A stretch of DNA of 64,000 bases, from contig NZ_JAQIOZ010000003.1 of NCBI RefSeq assembly GCF_028023675.1, positions 1 through 64,000 on the forward strand. The letters are read 5' to 3'. The notes under the pieces were generated by a model. It saw only the letters and a list, made by a program, of their open reading frames with translations. It did not search any database and was not told where the DNA came from. Below are positions 6,962 to 15,819 of this stretch, one piece after another. Position 1 is the first letter of the stretch; every line of letters begins with the position of its first letter. The translations under genes and the position numbers were made by a program. The stretch comes from Primorskyibacter aestuariivivens. GTDB taxonomy: Bacteria; Pseudomonadota; Alphaproteobacteria; Rhodobacterales; Rhodobacteraceae.

Positions 6962-9532
6962 ATCACCCAATCACGCTATCAGCAAAGCCTGCGCCGGATA
7001 CGTTTTCCGCTTGTTCTGACCCATCTGGGCCTCTGGGCGGAGCGCATCACGCGTGCCTTCTGGCCCCTGTGGTCGGTGCTGTTCGTGGCTTTGGCTCTGC
7101 TGATGCTGGGTGTGCAGGATTCGCTGCCCGTGGAAGCCGTCTGGATTATCGGAGTGGGTCTGGGCCTTGCGGCGGCTACTGCGCTGGTTCTGGGCATACG
7201 GTGGTTTCGGGTGCCCGGTCGTCAGGATGCGCTGGACCGGTTGGATGCAAACCTTTCGGGGCGTCCGTTGCAGACGCTCCGCGATACGCAGGCCATTGGC
7301 GGCGGTGATGCCGCGTCGCGCGCCGTGTGGGAGGCGCATCAGGCCCGCATGGCCGAGCGCGCGGCCGCCGCAAAAGCCGTTTCGCCGGACCTTCGCGTGT
7401 CGAAACGCGATCCTTACGCGCTGCGCTACGTGGCTGTTCTGGCCTTGTCGGTTGCGCTGATTTTCGGGTCTTTCCTGCGCGTCGGTTCGGTGGCCGAGAT
7501 GACACCGGGCGGCGCGGCGCTGGCGGATGGGCCGGTTTGGGAGGGGTGGGTCGAGCCACCCGCCTATACGGGCCTGCCGTCGCTGTATCTCGCGGATCAG
7601 CCGGAGGGCGTGCTTGAAATAGCCGAAGGCAGCCGCATTACACTGCGGCTGTATGGACAAGTGGGGGCGCTGACCGTGGCCGAGAGCATCTCTGGCCGTA
7701 CCGAAGATGTGCCGAGTGCCGCGGATGCATCGCAGAGCTTCGATGCCGTGCGGGCGGGTAAATTGTCCATCGAGGGGCCGGGCGGGCGCAGCTGGGACAT
7801 CGCGCTGATCGCGGATAGCAATCCGACGGTGCAGGCGACTGACGACATCACGGCCGCCGCTTTTGGCGAAATGAGCCTGCCGTTCGAGGCCAGGGACGAT
7901 TACGGCATTCGCGAAGGCGAGGCGATCATCTCGCTGGACATGGAGGCGCTGGACCGGCGCTACGGGCTGGCCCGCGACCCCGAACCCCGCGATGAAATCC
8001 GCATTCCGCTGCCAATGCCGGTGGCGGGCAATCGTGCGGCGTTCAACGAAACACTGATCGAGGATTTCTCGGAACACCCCTGGGCCAACCTGCCCGTGAA
8101 AATCGAGTTGACCGTAAGCGACGATCCGGGTCAGCAAAGCGCGCCCGCAGCGGTGAACGTGCCCCTGCCGGGACGCCGGTTCTTTGATCCGCTGGCGGCA
8201 GCGGTGATCGAACAGCGTCAGGCGCTGCTCTGGACGCGGGAAAACGCGCCCGACGTGATCATGGTTCTGCGCGCCGTGGTGCACCGCCCCGACGACGTGT
8301 TCCGCTCGGCGACCACCTATCTGCGCATGCGCACGATCCAGCGGCGGCTGGAGCTCTTTACCAAACATGGCCTGACCGAAGATCAGCGCGACGAGATTGC
8401 CGAGGCGATGTGGAACCTTGCCGTGCTGCTCGAAGACGGCGATCTGAACGATGCGCGCGAACGGCTGAAGCGGGCGCAGGAGCGTTTGTCGGAAGCGATG
8501 AAGAACGGGGCCAGCGATCAGGAAATCGCTGAGCTGATGCAGGAGCTGCGTCAGGCGACCGAGGATTACATGCGCCAGCTTGCGCAGGAACAGCGCCGCA
8601 ATGGCGAGCAGAATCAGGAGATGGCCCAGAACCCCGAGAACATGATGGAAATGACGCAGGACGACCTGCAGGCCATGATGGACCGGATTCAGGAGCTGAT
8701 GGAACAGGGCCGCATGGCCGAGGCTGAACAGGCCTTGCGCGAATTGCAGGAACTGATGGAAAACATGCAGGTCACGCAGGGCCAGCAGGGTCAGGGCCAG
8801 CAAAGCCCCGGTGAGCAGGCCATGGAAGGGCTGGCCGAGACGCTGCGCGAACAGCAAGGCCTGTCCGATCAGGCATTCCGCGATCTGCAGGAACAGTTCA
8901 ACCCGAGCGCCAATCAGGGCCAGAGCCAAGGCAACGAGGGCCGCAATGGCGGTGAGGGCCGCGGCCAGAGCCACGAGGGCCAGCAAGGCGAAGGCCAGGG
9001 GCAGGGCGACGGCGAAGGCCAGCAGGGCCAACAAGGTCAGCGTGGCGAGCTTGCCGACCGGCAAGAGGCGCTGCGCCGCGAGGTCGAACGCCAGCGCGGA
9101 GCCATGCCGGGACAGGGGACCGAAGCCGGTCGCCGGGCACAGGAAGCGCTGCGTGACGCGGAGCGCGCCATGGATGGGGCCGAAGAGGCGCTGCGCGGCA
9201 ACGACCTGCCCGAAGCGATTGATCGTCAGTCCGAGGCAATGGAAGCGCTGCGCGAAGGCATGCGCAACCTTGGTGAGGCGCTGGCCGAAGAGCAGCGCCA
9301 GCAAGGCGGGCAGGGTGACACCGCAGGGGCCCAAAGCCCCGACCAGCGCGACCCGCTGGGACGCGAGGCGGGCAATACCGGCACGATCAGTTCCAATGAA
9401 AACCTGCTGCAAGGCGAAGATGTCTATCGCCGTGCGCGGGAATTGCTGGACGAAATCCGCCGCCGTTCGGGTGACGGTGATCGTCCGGAGATCGAGCGCA
9501 ACTATCTGGAACGTCTGCTGGACCGGTTTTGA
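6962..9532 (+). CDS. DUF4175 (TIGR02302) membrane protein with Gln/Gly-rich region; start codon unresolved
   Basis: A large alphaproteobacterial DUF4175 protein of about 856 residues with two N-terminal membrane helices, another near residue 160, a long envelope-facing part and a helical, Gln/Gly-rich low-complexity segment (about residues 590-690: repeated GQQGQGQ, GEGQGQGDGEGQQ). The conserved N-terminal stretch RIRFPLVLTHLGLWAERITR is in frame from 6962, yet there is no ATG, GTG or TTG between the in-frame stop at 6947 and GTG 7076. GGAG at 6951-6954 sits 7 bases before ATC 6962, so I place the start there provisionally. Otherwise the gene starts late at 7076 or carries a one-base frameshift from ATG 6946. 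Function unknown. Confidence 0.8.
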   Translation: MTQSRYQQSLRRIRFPLVLTHLGLWAERITRAFWPLWSVLFVALALLMLGVQDSLPVEAVWIIGVGLGLAAATALVLGIRWFRVPGRQDALDRLDANLSGRPLQTLRDTQAIGGGDAASRAVWEAHQARMAERAAAAKAVSPDLRVSKRDPYALRYVAVLALSVALIFGSFLRVGSVAEMTPGGAALADGPVWEGWVEPPAYTGLPSLYLADQPEGVLEIAEGSRITLRLYGQVGALTVAESISGRTEDVPSAADASQSFDAVRAGKLSIEGPGGRSWDIALIADSNPTVQATDDITAAAFGEMSLPFEARDDYGIREGEAIISLDMEALDRRYGLARDPEPRDEIRIPLPMPVAGNRAAFNETLIEDFSEHPWANLPVKIELTVSDDPGQQSAPAAVNVPLPGRRFFDPLAAAVIEQRQALLWTRENAPDVIMVLRAVVHRPDDVFRSATTYLRMRTIQRRLELFTKHGLTEDQRDEIAEAMWNLAVLLEDGDLNDARERLKRAQERLSEAMKNGASDQEIAELMQELRQATEDYMRQLAQEQRRNGEQNQEMAQNPENMMEMTQDDLQAMMDRIQELMEQGRMAEAEQALRELQELMENMQVTQGQQGQGQQSPGEQAMEGLAETLREQQGLSDQAFRDLQEQFNPSANQGQSQGNEGRNGGEGRGQSHEGQQGEGQGQGDGEGQQGQQGQRGELADRQEALRREVERQRGAMPGQGTEAGRRAQEALRDAERAMDGAEEALRGNDLPEAIDRQSEAMEALREGMRNLGEALAEEQRQQGGQGDTAGAQSPDQRDPLGREAGNTGTISSNENLLQGEDVYRRARELLDEIRRRSGDGDRPEIERNYLERLLDRF

Positions 9533-9573
9533 TCAAGGTGAAGCGGCGCGCATGGCTGCGCACCCGAACACTG

Positions 9574-10449
9574 TCAGTTGCTGCCCGGGGCGTCAGCCGG
9601 GGTCGCGGCCTCTGACGACATGCTGTCCAACCATTGCAGCCCTTGCAGAACCTTGGCGTCCAGCCACGCGCGACCATCATCCACCAGCGCAACATAGCTT
9701 TCCAACGGCCCCGCCGCCTGTGGCACCATTTCGGCAATCCTGTCGGCGTAGAGATAGACAGCAACGGCCAGCACGGCGAGCAGGATCACCCATGTGAACC
9801 CACGCCGGAACCCGCCCCTGGCGCGGTGCATATCCTGGCTGTCGTCGATTGCCCCTTGGGTCTCTGCCGCGCGCGGCTCGGAACTGGAGCGCAGGGTCGA
9901 GTTGATCTCTTCGATGTCGGGCAGCATGTCGCGGCGGGTGTTGCCCGCCGCAGCCGCAGCGGCCGAGACGGCGGCGGACCCAAACCCGTCATCACCATCA
10001 TCAACGGACGTGCCGCGCATCCGGGCCATCCGTTCCCGCGCCTGCTGTGCCCGCTTCTCAGCTTCTTCGCTTGGCCCGCCGTCATCCAGACCTAGGTCCG
10101 GCTGCGTTTCGAGCGACCCGCTTTCGGCGGCGCGGGCGCGCGCCTCGTGCTCGGCCTCCTCGCGCAGAACATTGGCAATCTCGGGATCGAGCTGTCGCCG
10201 TTGCCGGCGTTCTGCCGGTGTCTCGGGGGCCGGTTCGGCTGCGACCGGAGCCACAGCTTCGCGGGCCGGGCTCACATCCTCCGGCGCGCCGTAAAGCGCG
10301 CTGTCCTCTTCTGCATCGTCCTGCGCGCTGGCAGGCTGCTGAAACCAGGTGTTGCCGCAATTGGAACATTGCACATCCCGACCGTCCTCGGGAATCACAT
10401 CATCCGGAACTTCGTATTGTGCTTCACAATTTGGGCAGATCAGCCGCAT
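9574..10449 (-). CDS. Zinc-ribbon (MJ0042-type) single-pass membrane protein
   Basis: A 291-residue protein with an N-terminal zinc ribbon (CPNC at residues 5-8 and CSNC at 28-31, in MRLICPNCEAQYEVP), a long Ala/Glu-rich charged linker, one predicted membrane helix near residues 210-232 (FTWVILLAVLAVAVYLYA) and a short C-terminal segment. This MJ0042-type domain in front of a TM helix is common in Rhodobacteraceae; no function is established. It is convergent with the DUF4175 gene and divergent from ftsE, with 173 bp between the start codons. Confidence 0.85.
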   Translation of the reverse strand: MRLICPNCEAQYEVPDDVIPEDGRDVQCSNCGNTWFQQPASAQDDAEEDSALYGAPEDVSPAREAVAPVAAEPAPETPAERRQRRQLDPEIANVLREEAEHEARARAAESGSLETQPDLGLDDGGPSEEAEKRAQQARERMARMRGTSVDDGDDGFGSAAVSAAAAAAGNTRRDMLPDIEEINSTLRSSSEPRAAETQGAIDDSQDMHRARGGFRRGFTWVILLAVLAVAVYLYADRIAEMVPQAAGPLESYVALVDDGRAWLDAKVLQGLQWLDSMSSEAATPADAPGSN

Positions 10450-10622
10450 TCATCCCACCTTTGTTTGCCCGTGCCTCAACCCTCGGGGGCATGGTTGCAT
10501 CATAGGCAGACTGTCGGCAAGGAAAAGCGCAATGAACTCAAGGCCGCATTGAAACCTTCCCCGGCCTCGTGCAAAACGTATCGACAACGCATAACCCGTG
10601 ATAATTCAGAGTTGGGGCGCCG

Positions 10623-11300
10623 GTGATCGAGCTTGAAAACGTGGCCTATTCCTACGGCGGTGGGGAATTGCTGACCGATATGTCCCTGCGCCTGCCGCCC
10701 GGGTCGTTTCACTTCCTGACCGGCCCCTCCGGCGCGGGTAAGACAACCTTTCTCAAGCTGTGCTACGGCGCACTGGTGCCCACAGCCGGGCATCTGAGGA
10801 TGTTCGACAAGGATGTGCGCGAGATTGACCGGGACGGCATCGCCATGGCCCGCCGCCGCATTGGTGTGGTGCATCAGGATTGCCAGTTCCTTGATCACCT
10901 GCCGGTGGCCGAAAACATCGCGCTGCCGCTGGCCGTGTCCGGTCAGGACAAGCTGGAGGCACAGGCCGATCTCAAGGAGCTTCTGAACTGGGTGGGGCTG
11001 TCGTCACGCGCCAATGCCTATCCGCCTGAACTTTCGGGGGGCGAACGGCAACGCGCGGCGCTGGCGCGGGCGCTGATCCTGTCGCCGGATGTGGTGCTGG
11101 CCGATGAGCCCACGGGCAATGTCGATTGGGACATGTCCCAGAGACTTTTGCGGCTGTTGGTCGAGTTGAACAAGATGGGCAAGACCATCATGATCGCCAC
11201 CCATGACCTGAGCCTGATCCGCGCGGCCAAGCCACATGTGCAGGCCCGCGTGCTGCGTATTTCGAACAGGCGGCTGCAATTGGCGGGGGCGGACCTGTGA
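10623..11300 (+). CDS. ftsE: Cell division ATP-binding protein FtsE
   Basis: A 225-residue ABC ATPase that pairs with FtsX to activate septal peptidoglycan hydrolases. Walker A GPSGAGKT is at 34-41, the signature LSGGERQ near 137-143 and Walker B VVLADEP at 157-163, with the H-loop in ATHD. The start is GTG 10623. The stop overlaps the ftsX start (GTGA), so the two are translationally coupled in an ftsE-ftsX-plsC-PPOX operon. Confidence 0.96.
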   Translation: MIELENVAYSYGGGELLTDMSLRLPPGSFHFLTGPSGAGKTTFLKLCYGALVPTAGHLRMFDKDVREIDRDGIAMARRRIGVVHQDCQFLDHLPVAENIALPLAVSGQDKLEAQADLKELLNWVGLSSRANAYPPELSGGERQRAALARALILSPDVVLADEPTGNVDWDMSQRLLRLLVELNKMGKTIMIATHDLSLIRAAKPHVQARVLRISNRRLQLAGADL

Positions 11301-12202
11301 AGGACTACCTGGCCGCGTTTCTTGATCTGTTTGGCGGCGATTCACAGGCCGACCGCGTCGTGCCGCCCACCGGCTTTACCGCGCGGCTGACCCTGTTCAC
11401 GGCGGGCGCAATGGCGTTTCTCGCGGTATTTGCACTGGCCCTGTCGCTGGCGTCGGGGCGGTTGGCCTCGAACTGGCGGGACGCGCTGGCCGGGTCCGCG
11501 ACGCTGCGGATTTCGGCCCCGGCCGAGCAAATGGCGGCCCAGACCGAGCGTGCGCTCAGGATCCTGTCCGAAACCCCCGGCGTGGCCGAGGCGCGCGCGC
11601 TGTCCCCCGAAGAGCAACGCGCGCTTCTGGAGCCATGGTTCGGGCCGGACCTGCCGGTGGAAAGCCTGCCGGTGCCGCAATTGATCGAAGTGCGTGAAAG
11701 CGGGCAGGGCTATGATGGTGACGGGCTGCGGCTGCGGCTGCAGGCGGAGTTGCCGGGCGCGGTGCTGGACGATCACACACGCTGGCGCAGGCCGCTGGTG
11801 CAGGCGGCGGGGCGGCTCAAGATCCTGGGTTGGGCGGCGATCCTGCTGATCTTTGGGGCCATGGGCGCGATGATCACGCTGGCCGCCAATGCAGCGCTGG
11901 CCGCCAATGCGCAGGTCATTCAAGTGTTACGTTTGATCGGGGCGACCGATGCCTACATCGCCGGGGCTTTTGTCCGGCGCTTCACACTGCGCGCTCTTGC
12001 TGGGGCGGCGCTTGGCATGGTGGTGGGGCTTTTGGCCATCCTGTTCCTGCCATCCGCCTCGGCCGAGGCAAGCATCCTGACGGGGCTGGGCTTTCAGGGC
12101 CTGCACTGGTTCTGGCCGCTTCTGGTACCGCCGCTTGCCGGTCTGGTGGCGTTTTTCGCGACGCGCTGGGCGGCGATGCGGGTTTTGGGAGGATTGCGTT
12201 GA
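11297..12202 (+). CDS. ftsX: Cell division protein FtsX
   Basis: A 301-residue polytopic membrane protein with the FtsX layout: a cytoplasmic N-terminus, TM1 near 35-55, a periplasmic domain of about 110 residues, then three C-terminal helices (about 170-195, 220-250 and 265-290). It transmits FtsE ATP hydrolysis to periplasmic amidase activation. The GTG start overlaps the ftsE stop, and the stop overlaps the plsC start (TGATG). The sequence is divergent, as usual for alphaproteobacterial FtsX; identification rests on topology and the FtsE partner. Confidence 0.92.
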   Translation: MKDYLAAFLDLFGGDSQADRVVPPTGFTARLTLFTAGAMAFLAVFALALSLASGRLASNWRDALAGSATLRISAPAEQMAAQTERALRILSETPGVAEARALSPEEQRALLEPWFGPDLPVESLPVPQLIEVRESGQGYDGDGLRLRLQAELPGAVLDDHTRWRRPLVQAAGRLKILGWAAILLIFGAMGAMITLAANAALAANAQVIQVLRLIGATDAYIAGAFVRRFTLRALAGAALGMVVGLLAILFLPSASAEASILTGLGFQGLHWFWPLLVPPLAGLVAFFATRWAAMRVLGGLR

Positions 12203-12933
12203 TGCAGCATCTGCGCTCACTGGTGTTCAACGTCCAGATGTACCTTGCCATGGTGGTCCTTGGCGTTGTGTATTTCCCCTATGCGGTCGCAACGCGAAAC
12301 GGCGCCCTCAAGGCCTGCAAGACCTATTGTCGTTGGGTGATCTGGACCGCCGGATGGATGGTCGGCATCCGCTGCGAGGTGCGCGGCACGCCGCCCACAG
12401 ACGAGCTGATGATCGCCGCGAAACACCAGTCGTTCCTCGACATCATCATGATCTTCAACGCCATTCCCAATGGCAAATTCATCATGAAGCGGGAACTGCT
12501 CTGGGCGCCGATCCTTGGGCTTTATGCCAAACGCATCGGCTGTGTTCCCGTGGCGCGCGGCAAACGCGGCGCGGCGATCAAGAAGATGGTGGCGGATGTG
12601 GCCGCAGGGCACGCCAATCCGGGGCAGTTGGTCATCTATTCGCAGGGCACGCGCGTGCCCCCCGGAAAATACCTGCCTTACAAGGTCGGCACCCATGTGC
12701 TCTATGCCCAGTTTGGCCACGAATGCGTCCCGGTGGCGACCAATGTTGGCGTGCTCTGGCCCAAGCGCGGTATCCTGCGCAAGCCCGGGGTGGCGGTGGT
12801 CGAATTCCTTGAACCAATCGAACCGGGGCTGGACCGTGTGACCTTCATGACCCGGCTTGAGACCGTGGTCGAAGCCAAATCCAACGAGTTGATGCGCGAG
12901 GCCGGGTTTGACGCGGACACTCACAACGCTTGA
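12202..12933 (+). CDS. plsC: 1-acyl-sn-glycerol-3-phosphate acyltransferase (PlsC)
   Basis: A 243-residue membrane-associated acyltransferase that converts lysophosphatidate to phosphatidate in phospholipid synthesis. The catalytic HX4D motif is HQSFLD at 75-80; the substrate-binding motif usually written FPEGTR appears as YSQGTR at 146-151. An N-terminal hydrophobic segment (about 10-30) anchors it to the membrane. It is the third gene of the ftsE operon, with its start overlapping the ftsX stop, which places division and phospholipid synthesis in one transcript. Confidence 0.94.
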   Translation: MQHLRSLVFNVQMYLAMVVLGVVYFPYAVATRNGALKACKTYCRWVIWTAGWMVGIRCEVRGTPPTDELMIAAKHQSFLDIIMIFNAIPNGKFIMKRELLWAPILGLYAKRIGCVPVARGKRGAAIKKMVADVAAGHANPGQLVIYSQGTRVPPGKYLPYKVGTHVLYAQFGHECVPVATNVGVLWPKRGILRKPGVAVVEFLEPIEPGLDRVTFMTRLETVVEAKSNELMREAGFDADTHNA

Positions 12934-13513
12934 AGGCCTGCATGCATTGTATGGCGAACCGGTCCCTGCTGCCCTGCGCAAAGTGGTGCCACAGCTGACG
13001 CCCAGCTACCGCGCCTGGATCGAAGGATCGCGGTTCTGCGTGATCTCGACCGTTGGCCCCAACGGCACCGATGGCAGCCCGCGCGGCGATGATGGCCCGG
13101 TGGTGCGCGTGGCAGATGAAAAGACGCTCATGATGCCCGACTGGCGCGGCAATAACCGGCTCGACACGTTGCGCAATATCATCCGCGATCCGCGCGTGGC
13201 GTTGTTGTTCCTGATCCCCGGTTCGAAGACCACGGTGCGCGTGAATGGCCGTGCGTTTCTGACCGATGAACCCGAGGTGCTGCAAAGCTTTGAGCAGCGC
13301 GGCAAGCACCCCGCCACGGTGATCGTGATCGAGATCGACGAGGTCTATATCCAATGCGCCAAGGCGTTGATGCGCTCGGGGCTTTGGGGGCGGGACGATG
13401 CGGAGACCGTGCCGACGGTGGGCGAGATTCTGGCCGAGGTCACCAATGGCGAGGTCGGCTGCGGCGACTATGACGCCACCTACGAGGAAAAAGCCCAGCC
13501 GCGTTTGTGGTAG
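12908..13513 (+). CDS. Pyridoxamine 5'-phosphate oxidase-family FMN-binding protein
   Basis: A 201-residue split-barrel protein of the PPOX-like flavin-binding group (the family annotated as MSMEG_1024/DR2398-like). Characteristic stretches are SRFCVISTVGPNGTDGSPRG, the basic segment MPDWRGNNRLDTLRNI and NPRVALLFLIPG-like DPRVALLFLIPG. Substrate is unknown; it is not PdxH itself. The best start is TTG 12908, which overlaps the plsC 3' end by 26 bp. It is the last gene of the operon and is followed by a bidirectional terminator. Confidence 0.85.
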   Translation: MTRTLTTLEGLHALYGEPVPAALRKVVPQLTPSYRAWIEGSRFCVISTVGPNGTDGSPRGDDGPVVRVADEKTLMMPDWRGNNRLDTLRNIIRDPRVALLFLIPGSKTTVRVNGRAFLTDEPEVLQSFEQRGKHPATVIVIEIDEVYIQCAKALMRSGLWGRDDAETVPTVGEILAEVTNGEVGCGDYDATYEEKAQPRLW

Positions 13514-13538
13514 AGCGCCCATCGCTGCCGGGAAAAGC

Positions 13539-13565
13539 AAAGGGCGGCTACCAGGGCCGCCCTTT
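13539..13565. terminator. Bidirectional terminator between the PPOX gene and lpd
   Basis: AAAGGGCGGC (13539-13548) pairs perfectly with GCCGCCCTTT (13556-13565) across a 7-nt loop. The A/T ends on both sides let it serve the convergent genes on both strands. Confidence 0.8.
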
Positions 13566-13586
13566 GTCATTCAAATGTTCCGTCGA

Positions 13587-14981
13587 TCACATGTGGATCG
13601 GGCCGTCACCGCAGGCCAGCGCGGCCTCGCGCACGGCTTCGGAGAAGGTCGGGTGCGCGTGGCAGGTCAGCGCCAGATCTTCAGCAGAGGCACCGAATTC
13701 CATCGCCACGCAAACCTCGTGGATCAGGTCACCCGCCGCCGGGCCGATGATGTGGCAGCCCAGAATACGGTCGGTGTCTTTATCCGCCAGCAGTTTGACG
13801 AACCCGTCGCCCTGGAACACGGCCTTGGCGCGGCCATTGCCCATGAAAGAGAATTTGCCAACCTTGTAGTTGACGCCCGCCTCTTTCAGCTCCTGCTCGG
13901 TCTTGCCGACGCTGGCCACTTCGGGGGCAGTGTAGATCACGCCGGGGATCACGTCATAGTTCACATGACCATGCTTGCCCGCGATGACCTCGGCGGCGGC
14001 CATGCCTTCATCCTCGGCCTTGTGGGCCAGCATCGGGCCGTCGATGGCGTCGCCGATGGCAAAGATGCCGGGCACATTGGTGCGCCACTGATTGTCGGTC
14101 TTGATCTGGCCGCGCTCGGACATTTCCACGCCCAGAGCCTCAAGCCCCAGCCCGCCGGTAAAGGGACGGCGGCCGGTGGCGCACAGCACCACATCGGCGT
14201 CGAGGGTCTCTTCGCTGTCGTCCTTGCGCAGCTTATAGGTCACCTTGGCCTTGGTCTTGGTGGCATCGACCTTGGACACTGCCGCGCCCATGACGAATTT
14301 CATGCCCTGCTTTTCGAGCAGTTTTTTGAACTGCTTCTGAACCTCGCCGTCCATACCGGGGGTGATGGCGTCGAGGAATTCGATCACGGTGACTTCGGCA
14401 CCCAGACGGGCATAGACCGAGCCCATTTCCAGCCCGATCACACCCGCTCCGATCACGATCATCTTTTTCGGCACCTTGCCCAGTTCCAGCGCGCCGGTTG
14501 AGGTCACGACAACCTTTTCATCCACGGTGACATCTGCGCCGGGAACCGGCGACGCCTCAGAGCCGGAGGCGATGATGATGTTCTTTGCTTCATGGACGTC
14601 GTCGCCCACTTTGACCTTGCCCGCTTCGGGGATCGAGCCCCAGCCCTTGAGCCAGTCGATCTTGTTCTTCTTGAACAGGAACTCGATGCCCTTGGTGTTT
14701 TGGCCGATCACATCGTCCTTGTAGGACAGCATCTGTTTCCAGTCGACGGAGGGGGATTTGCCCTTGAGACCCATCTTGGCAAAGTTGTGCTCGGCCTCGT
14801 GCAGCTGGTGCGAGGCGTGCAGCAGCGCCTTGGAGGGGATGCAGCCCACGTTGAGACAGGTCCCGCCAAGGGTTTCGCGCCCCTCGACACAGGCGGTCTT
14901 GAGCCCCAGTTGCGCGCAGCGGATGGCGGCCACATAGCCGCCGGGGCCTGCACCGATGACGATCACATCATAGCTTGCCAT
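13587..14981 (-). CDS. lpdA: Dihydrolipoyl dehydrogenase (E3)
   Basis: A 464-residue FAD/NAD-dependent disulfide oxidoreductase that reoxidises the lipoyl groups of 2-oxo acid dehydrogenase complexes. The FAD motif [10 protein letters not shown] starts at 10, the redox disulfide is C42/C47 in [13 protein letters not shown], a second Rossmann motif is [12 protein letters not shown], and the dimer-interface catalytic His is in HAHPTFSEA at the C-terminus. ATG 14981 is preceded by AAAGGA. It closes the sucCD-odhAB cluster, so it most likely serves 2-oxoglutarate dehydrogenase. A hairpin repeat lies between its start and the upstream MAPEG gene. Confidence 0.97.
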   Translation of the reverse strand: MASYDVIVIGAGPGGYVAAIRCAQLGLKTACVEGRETLGGTCLNVGCIPSKALLHASHQLHEAEHNFAKMGLKGKSPSVDWKQMLSYKDDVIGQNTKGIEFLFKKNKIDWLKGWGSIPEAGKVKVGDDVHEAKNIIIASGSEASPVPGADVTVDEKVVVTSTGALELGKVPKKMIVIGAGVIGLEMGSVYARLGAEVTVIEFLDAITPGMDGEVQKQFKKLLEKQGMKFVMGAAVSKVDATKTKAKVTYKLRKDDSEETLDADVVLCATGRRPFTGGLGLEALGVEMSERGQIKTDNQWRTNVPGIFAIGDAIDGPMLAHKAEDEGMAAAEVIAGKHGHVNYDVIPGVIYTAPEVASVGKTEQELKEAGVNYKVGKFSFMGNGRAKAVFQGDGFVKLLADKDTDRILGCHIIGPAAGDLIHEVCVAMEFGASAEDLALTCHAHPTFSEAVREAALACGDGPIHM

Positions 14982-15006
14982 TTGATTGGTCCTTTCGTTG
15001 GATCGG

Positions 15007-15070
15007 GTGGGGGCGCTGCCCCCGTCGCCCTTGGGGCGACTCCCCCGAGGTATTTGTGAACAGAAGAAGA
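15007..15070 (+). repeat. GC-hairpin intergenic repeat, copy 2
   Basis: Second copy of the element at 5511-5582: first stem GGGGGC/GCCCCC, second stem GTCGCCC/GGGCGAC, then CTCCCCCGAGGTATTTGTGA followed by ACAGAAGAAGA. The second stem differs from copy 1 (CCTCGC/GCGAGG) but still pairs. It lies between two minus-strand genes (lpd and the MAPEG gene), in the orientation opposite to them. Confidence 0.7.
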
Positions 15071-15116
15071 GGCTGGACGGCACAATGTCCAGAGCGAAGA
15101 TATCCGGTCTGACAGG

Positions 15117-15506
15117 TCATAGGAGCGCCGCCAGCAGCATTATGGTGGTGGCGAGGAAGCCCACCGCCCAGATCGCGGAGCGCCACGGCGTCCAGCCGAA
15201 GAGATAGGCGGGGAAGTAAAGGATGCGGGCGATCAGGTAGAGCATCGCGCAGGCGGCGGTGACGCCGCTGGCCTGATCGGCATAGGTCACGACAAAAACC
15301 GCGATGGAGAAGAGGATCAGCCCCTCGAAATGGTTGTTCATCGCCCGCTGCGCGCGGCCCGCAAACCCGGTGAGCTGACGTGGTTCGTCACGCGGGGAGG
15401 CGGCGTATTTGGTGCCGACCTGTTTTTGCGCGCTGATGGAATAGATCCCAAACTGGATCACTTGCAAAAGCGCTGCGAGGGTGAGGGCGGTCAGTTCGGG
15501 GGTCAT
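15117..15506 (-). CDS. MAPEG family membrane protein
   Basis: A 129-residue integral membrane protein with four hydrophobic segments (about 5-25, 57-78, 82-102 and 107-128), matching the MAPEG superfamily (membrane-associated eicosanoid/glutathione metabolism proteins). The basic stretch RAQRAMNNHFEGLILF is the usual conserved loop and helix. Bacterial members are mostly uncharacterised; some bind glutathione. It is inserted, together with the next small gene, between odhB and lpd. Confidence 0.85.
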   Translation of the reverse strand: MTPELTALTLAALLQVIQFGIYSISAQKQVGTKYAASPRDEPRQLTGFAGRAQRAMNNHFEGLILFSIAVFVVTYADQASGVTAACAMLYLIARILYFPAYLFGWTPWRSAIWAVGFLATTIMLLAALL

Positions 15507-15546
15507 GTGCCTCGATCCGGGGGTGGCGAGGGGCGGTGTGCCCGCC

Positions 15547-15816
15547 TCAGGCCGGTGTTAGGAGTTTGACGGTGATATGGGCCACGCCGTCTCTTTCGCG
15601 ATGCATGGCCAGTTCTTCCGAGTCGAAAAAGGCGCGGGCCTTTTCCAGATCGGTGATGGCAAAGAGCGCAACAGCGTGGTTTTCCCGGTCGGGATCACGC
15701 CAGACGTTCATGTCGACGATGCCGGCGGCTTTACGCGCGCCGACATCTTCGTGAAACACCTTGAACCAAGCATCAAAATCCGCGACGTCGGCCTGCCAGA
15801 GAGCGTGGGTTGCCAT
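15547..15816 (-). CDS. Small ferredoxin-fold (ABM-like) conserved hypothetical protein
   Basis: An 89-residue protein beginning MATHALWQADVADFDAWFKV. The alternation of strands with the segment FAITDLEKARAFFDSEELAM is typical of dimeric alpha/beta-barrel (antibiotic-biosynthesis-monooxygenase/DUF1330-like) proteins. No catalytic role can be assigned. It starts 3 bp after the odhB stop, so it is almost certainly co-transcribed with the 2-oxoglutarate dehydrogenase genes. Confidence 0.65.
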   Translation of the reverse strand: MATHALWQADVADFDAWFKVFHEDVGARKAAGIVDMNVWRDPDRENHAVALFAITDLEKARAFFDSEELAMHRERDGVAHITVKLLTPA

Positions 15817-15819
15817 GGA

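Noticed and set aside
8700-9100. Gln/Gly repeats of the DUF4175 protein as a mobile or tandem DNA repeat
   Set aside because: The repeats are irregular at DNA level and stay in frame, which fits protein low complexity.
6971-9412. 813-codon minus-strand frame opposite the DUF4175 gene
   Set aside because: Its Gln/His/Leu-rich product is a shadow of the GC-rich low-complexity coding region on the plus strand.
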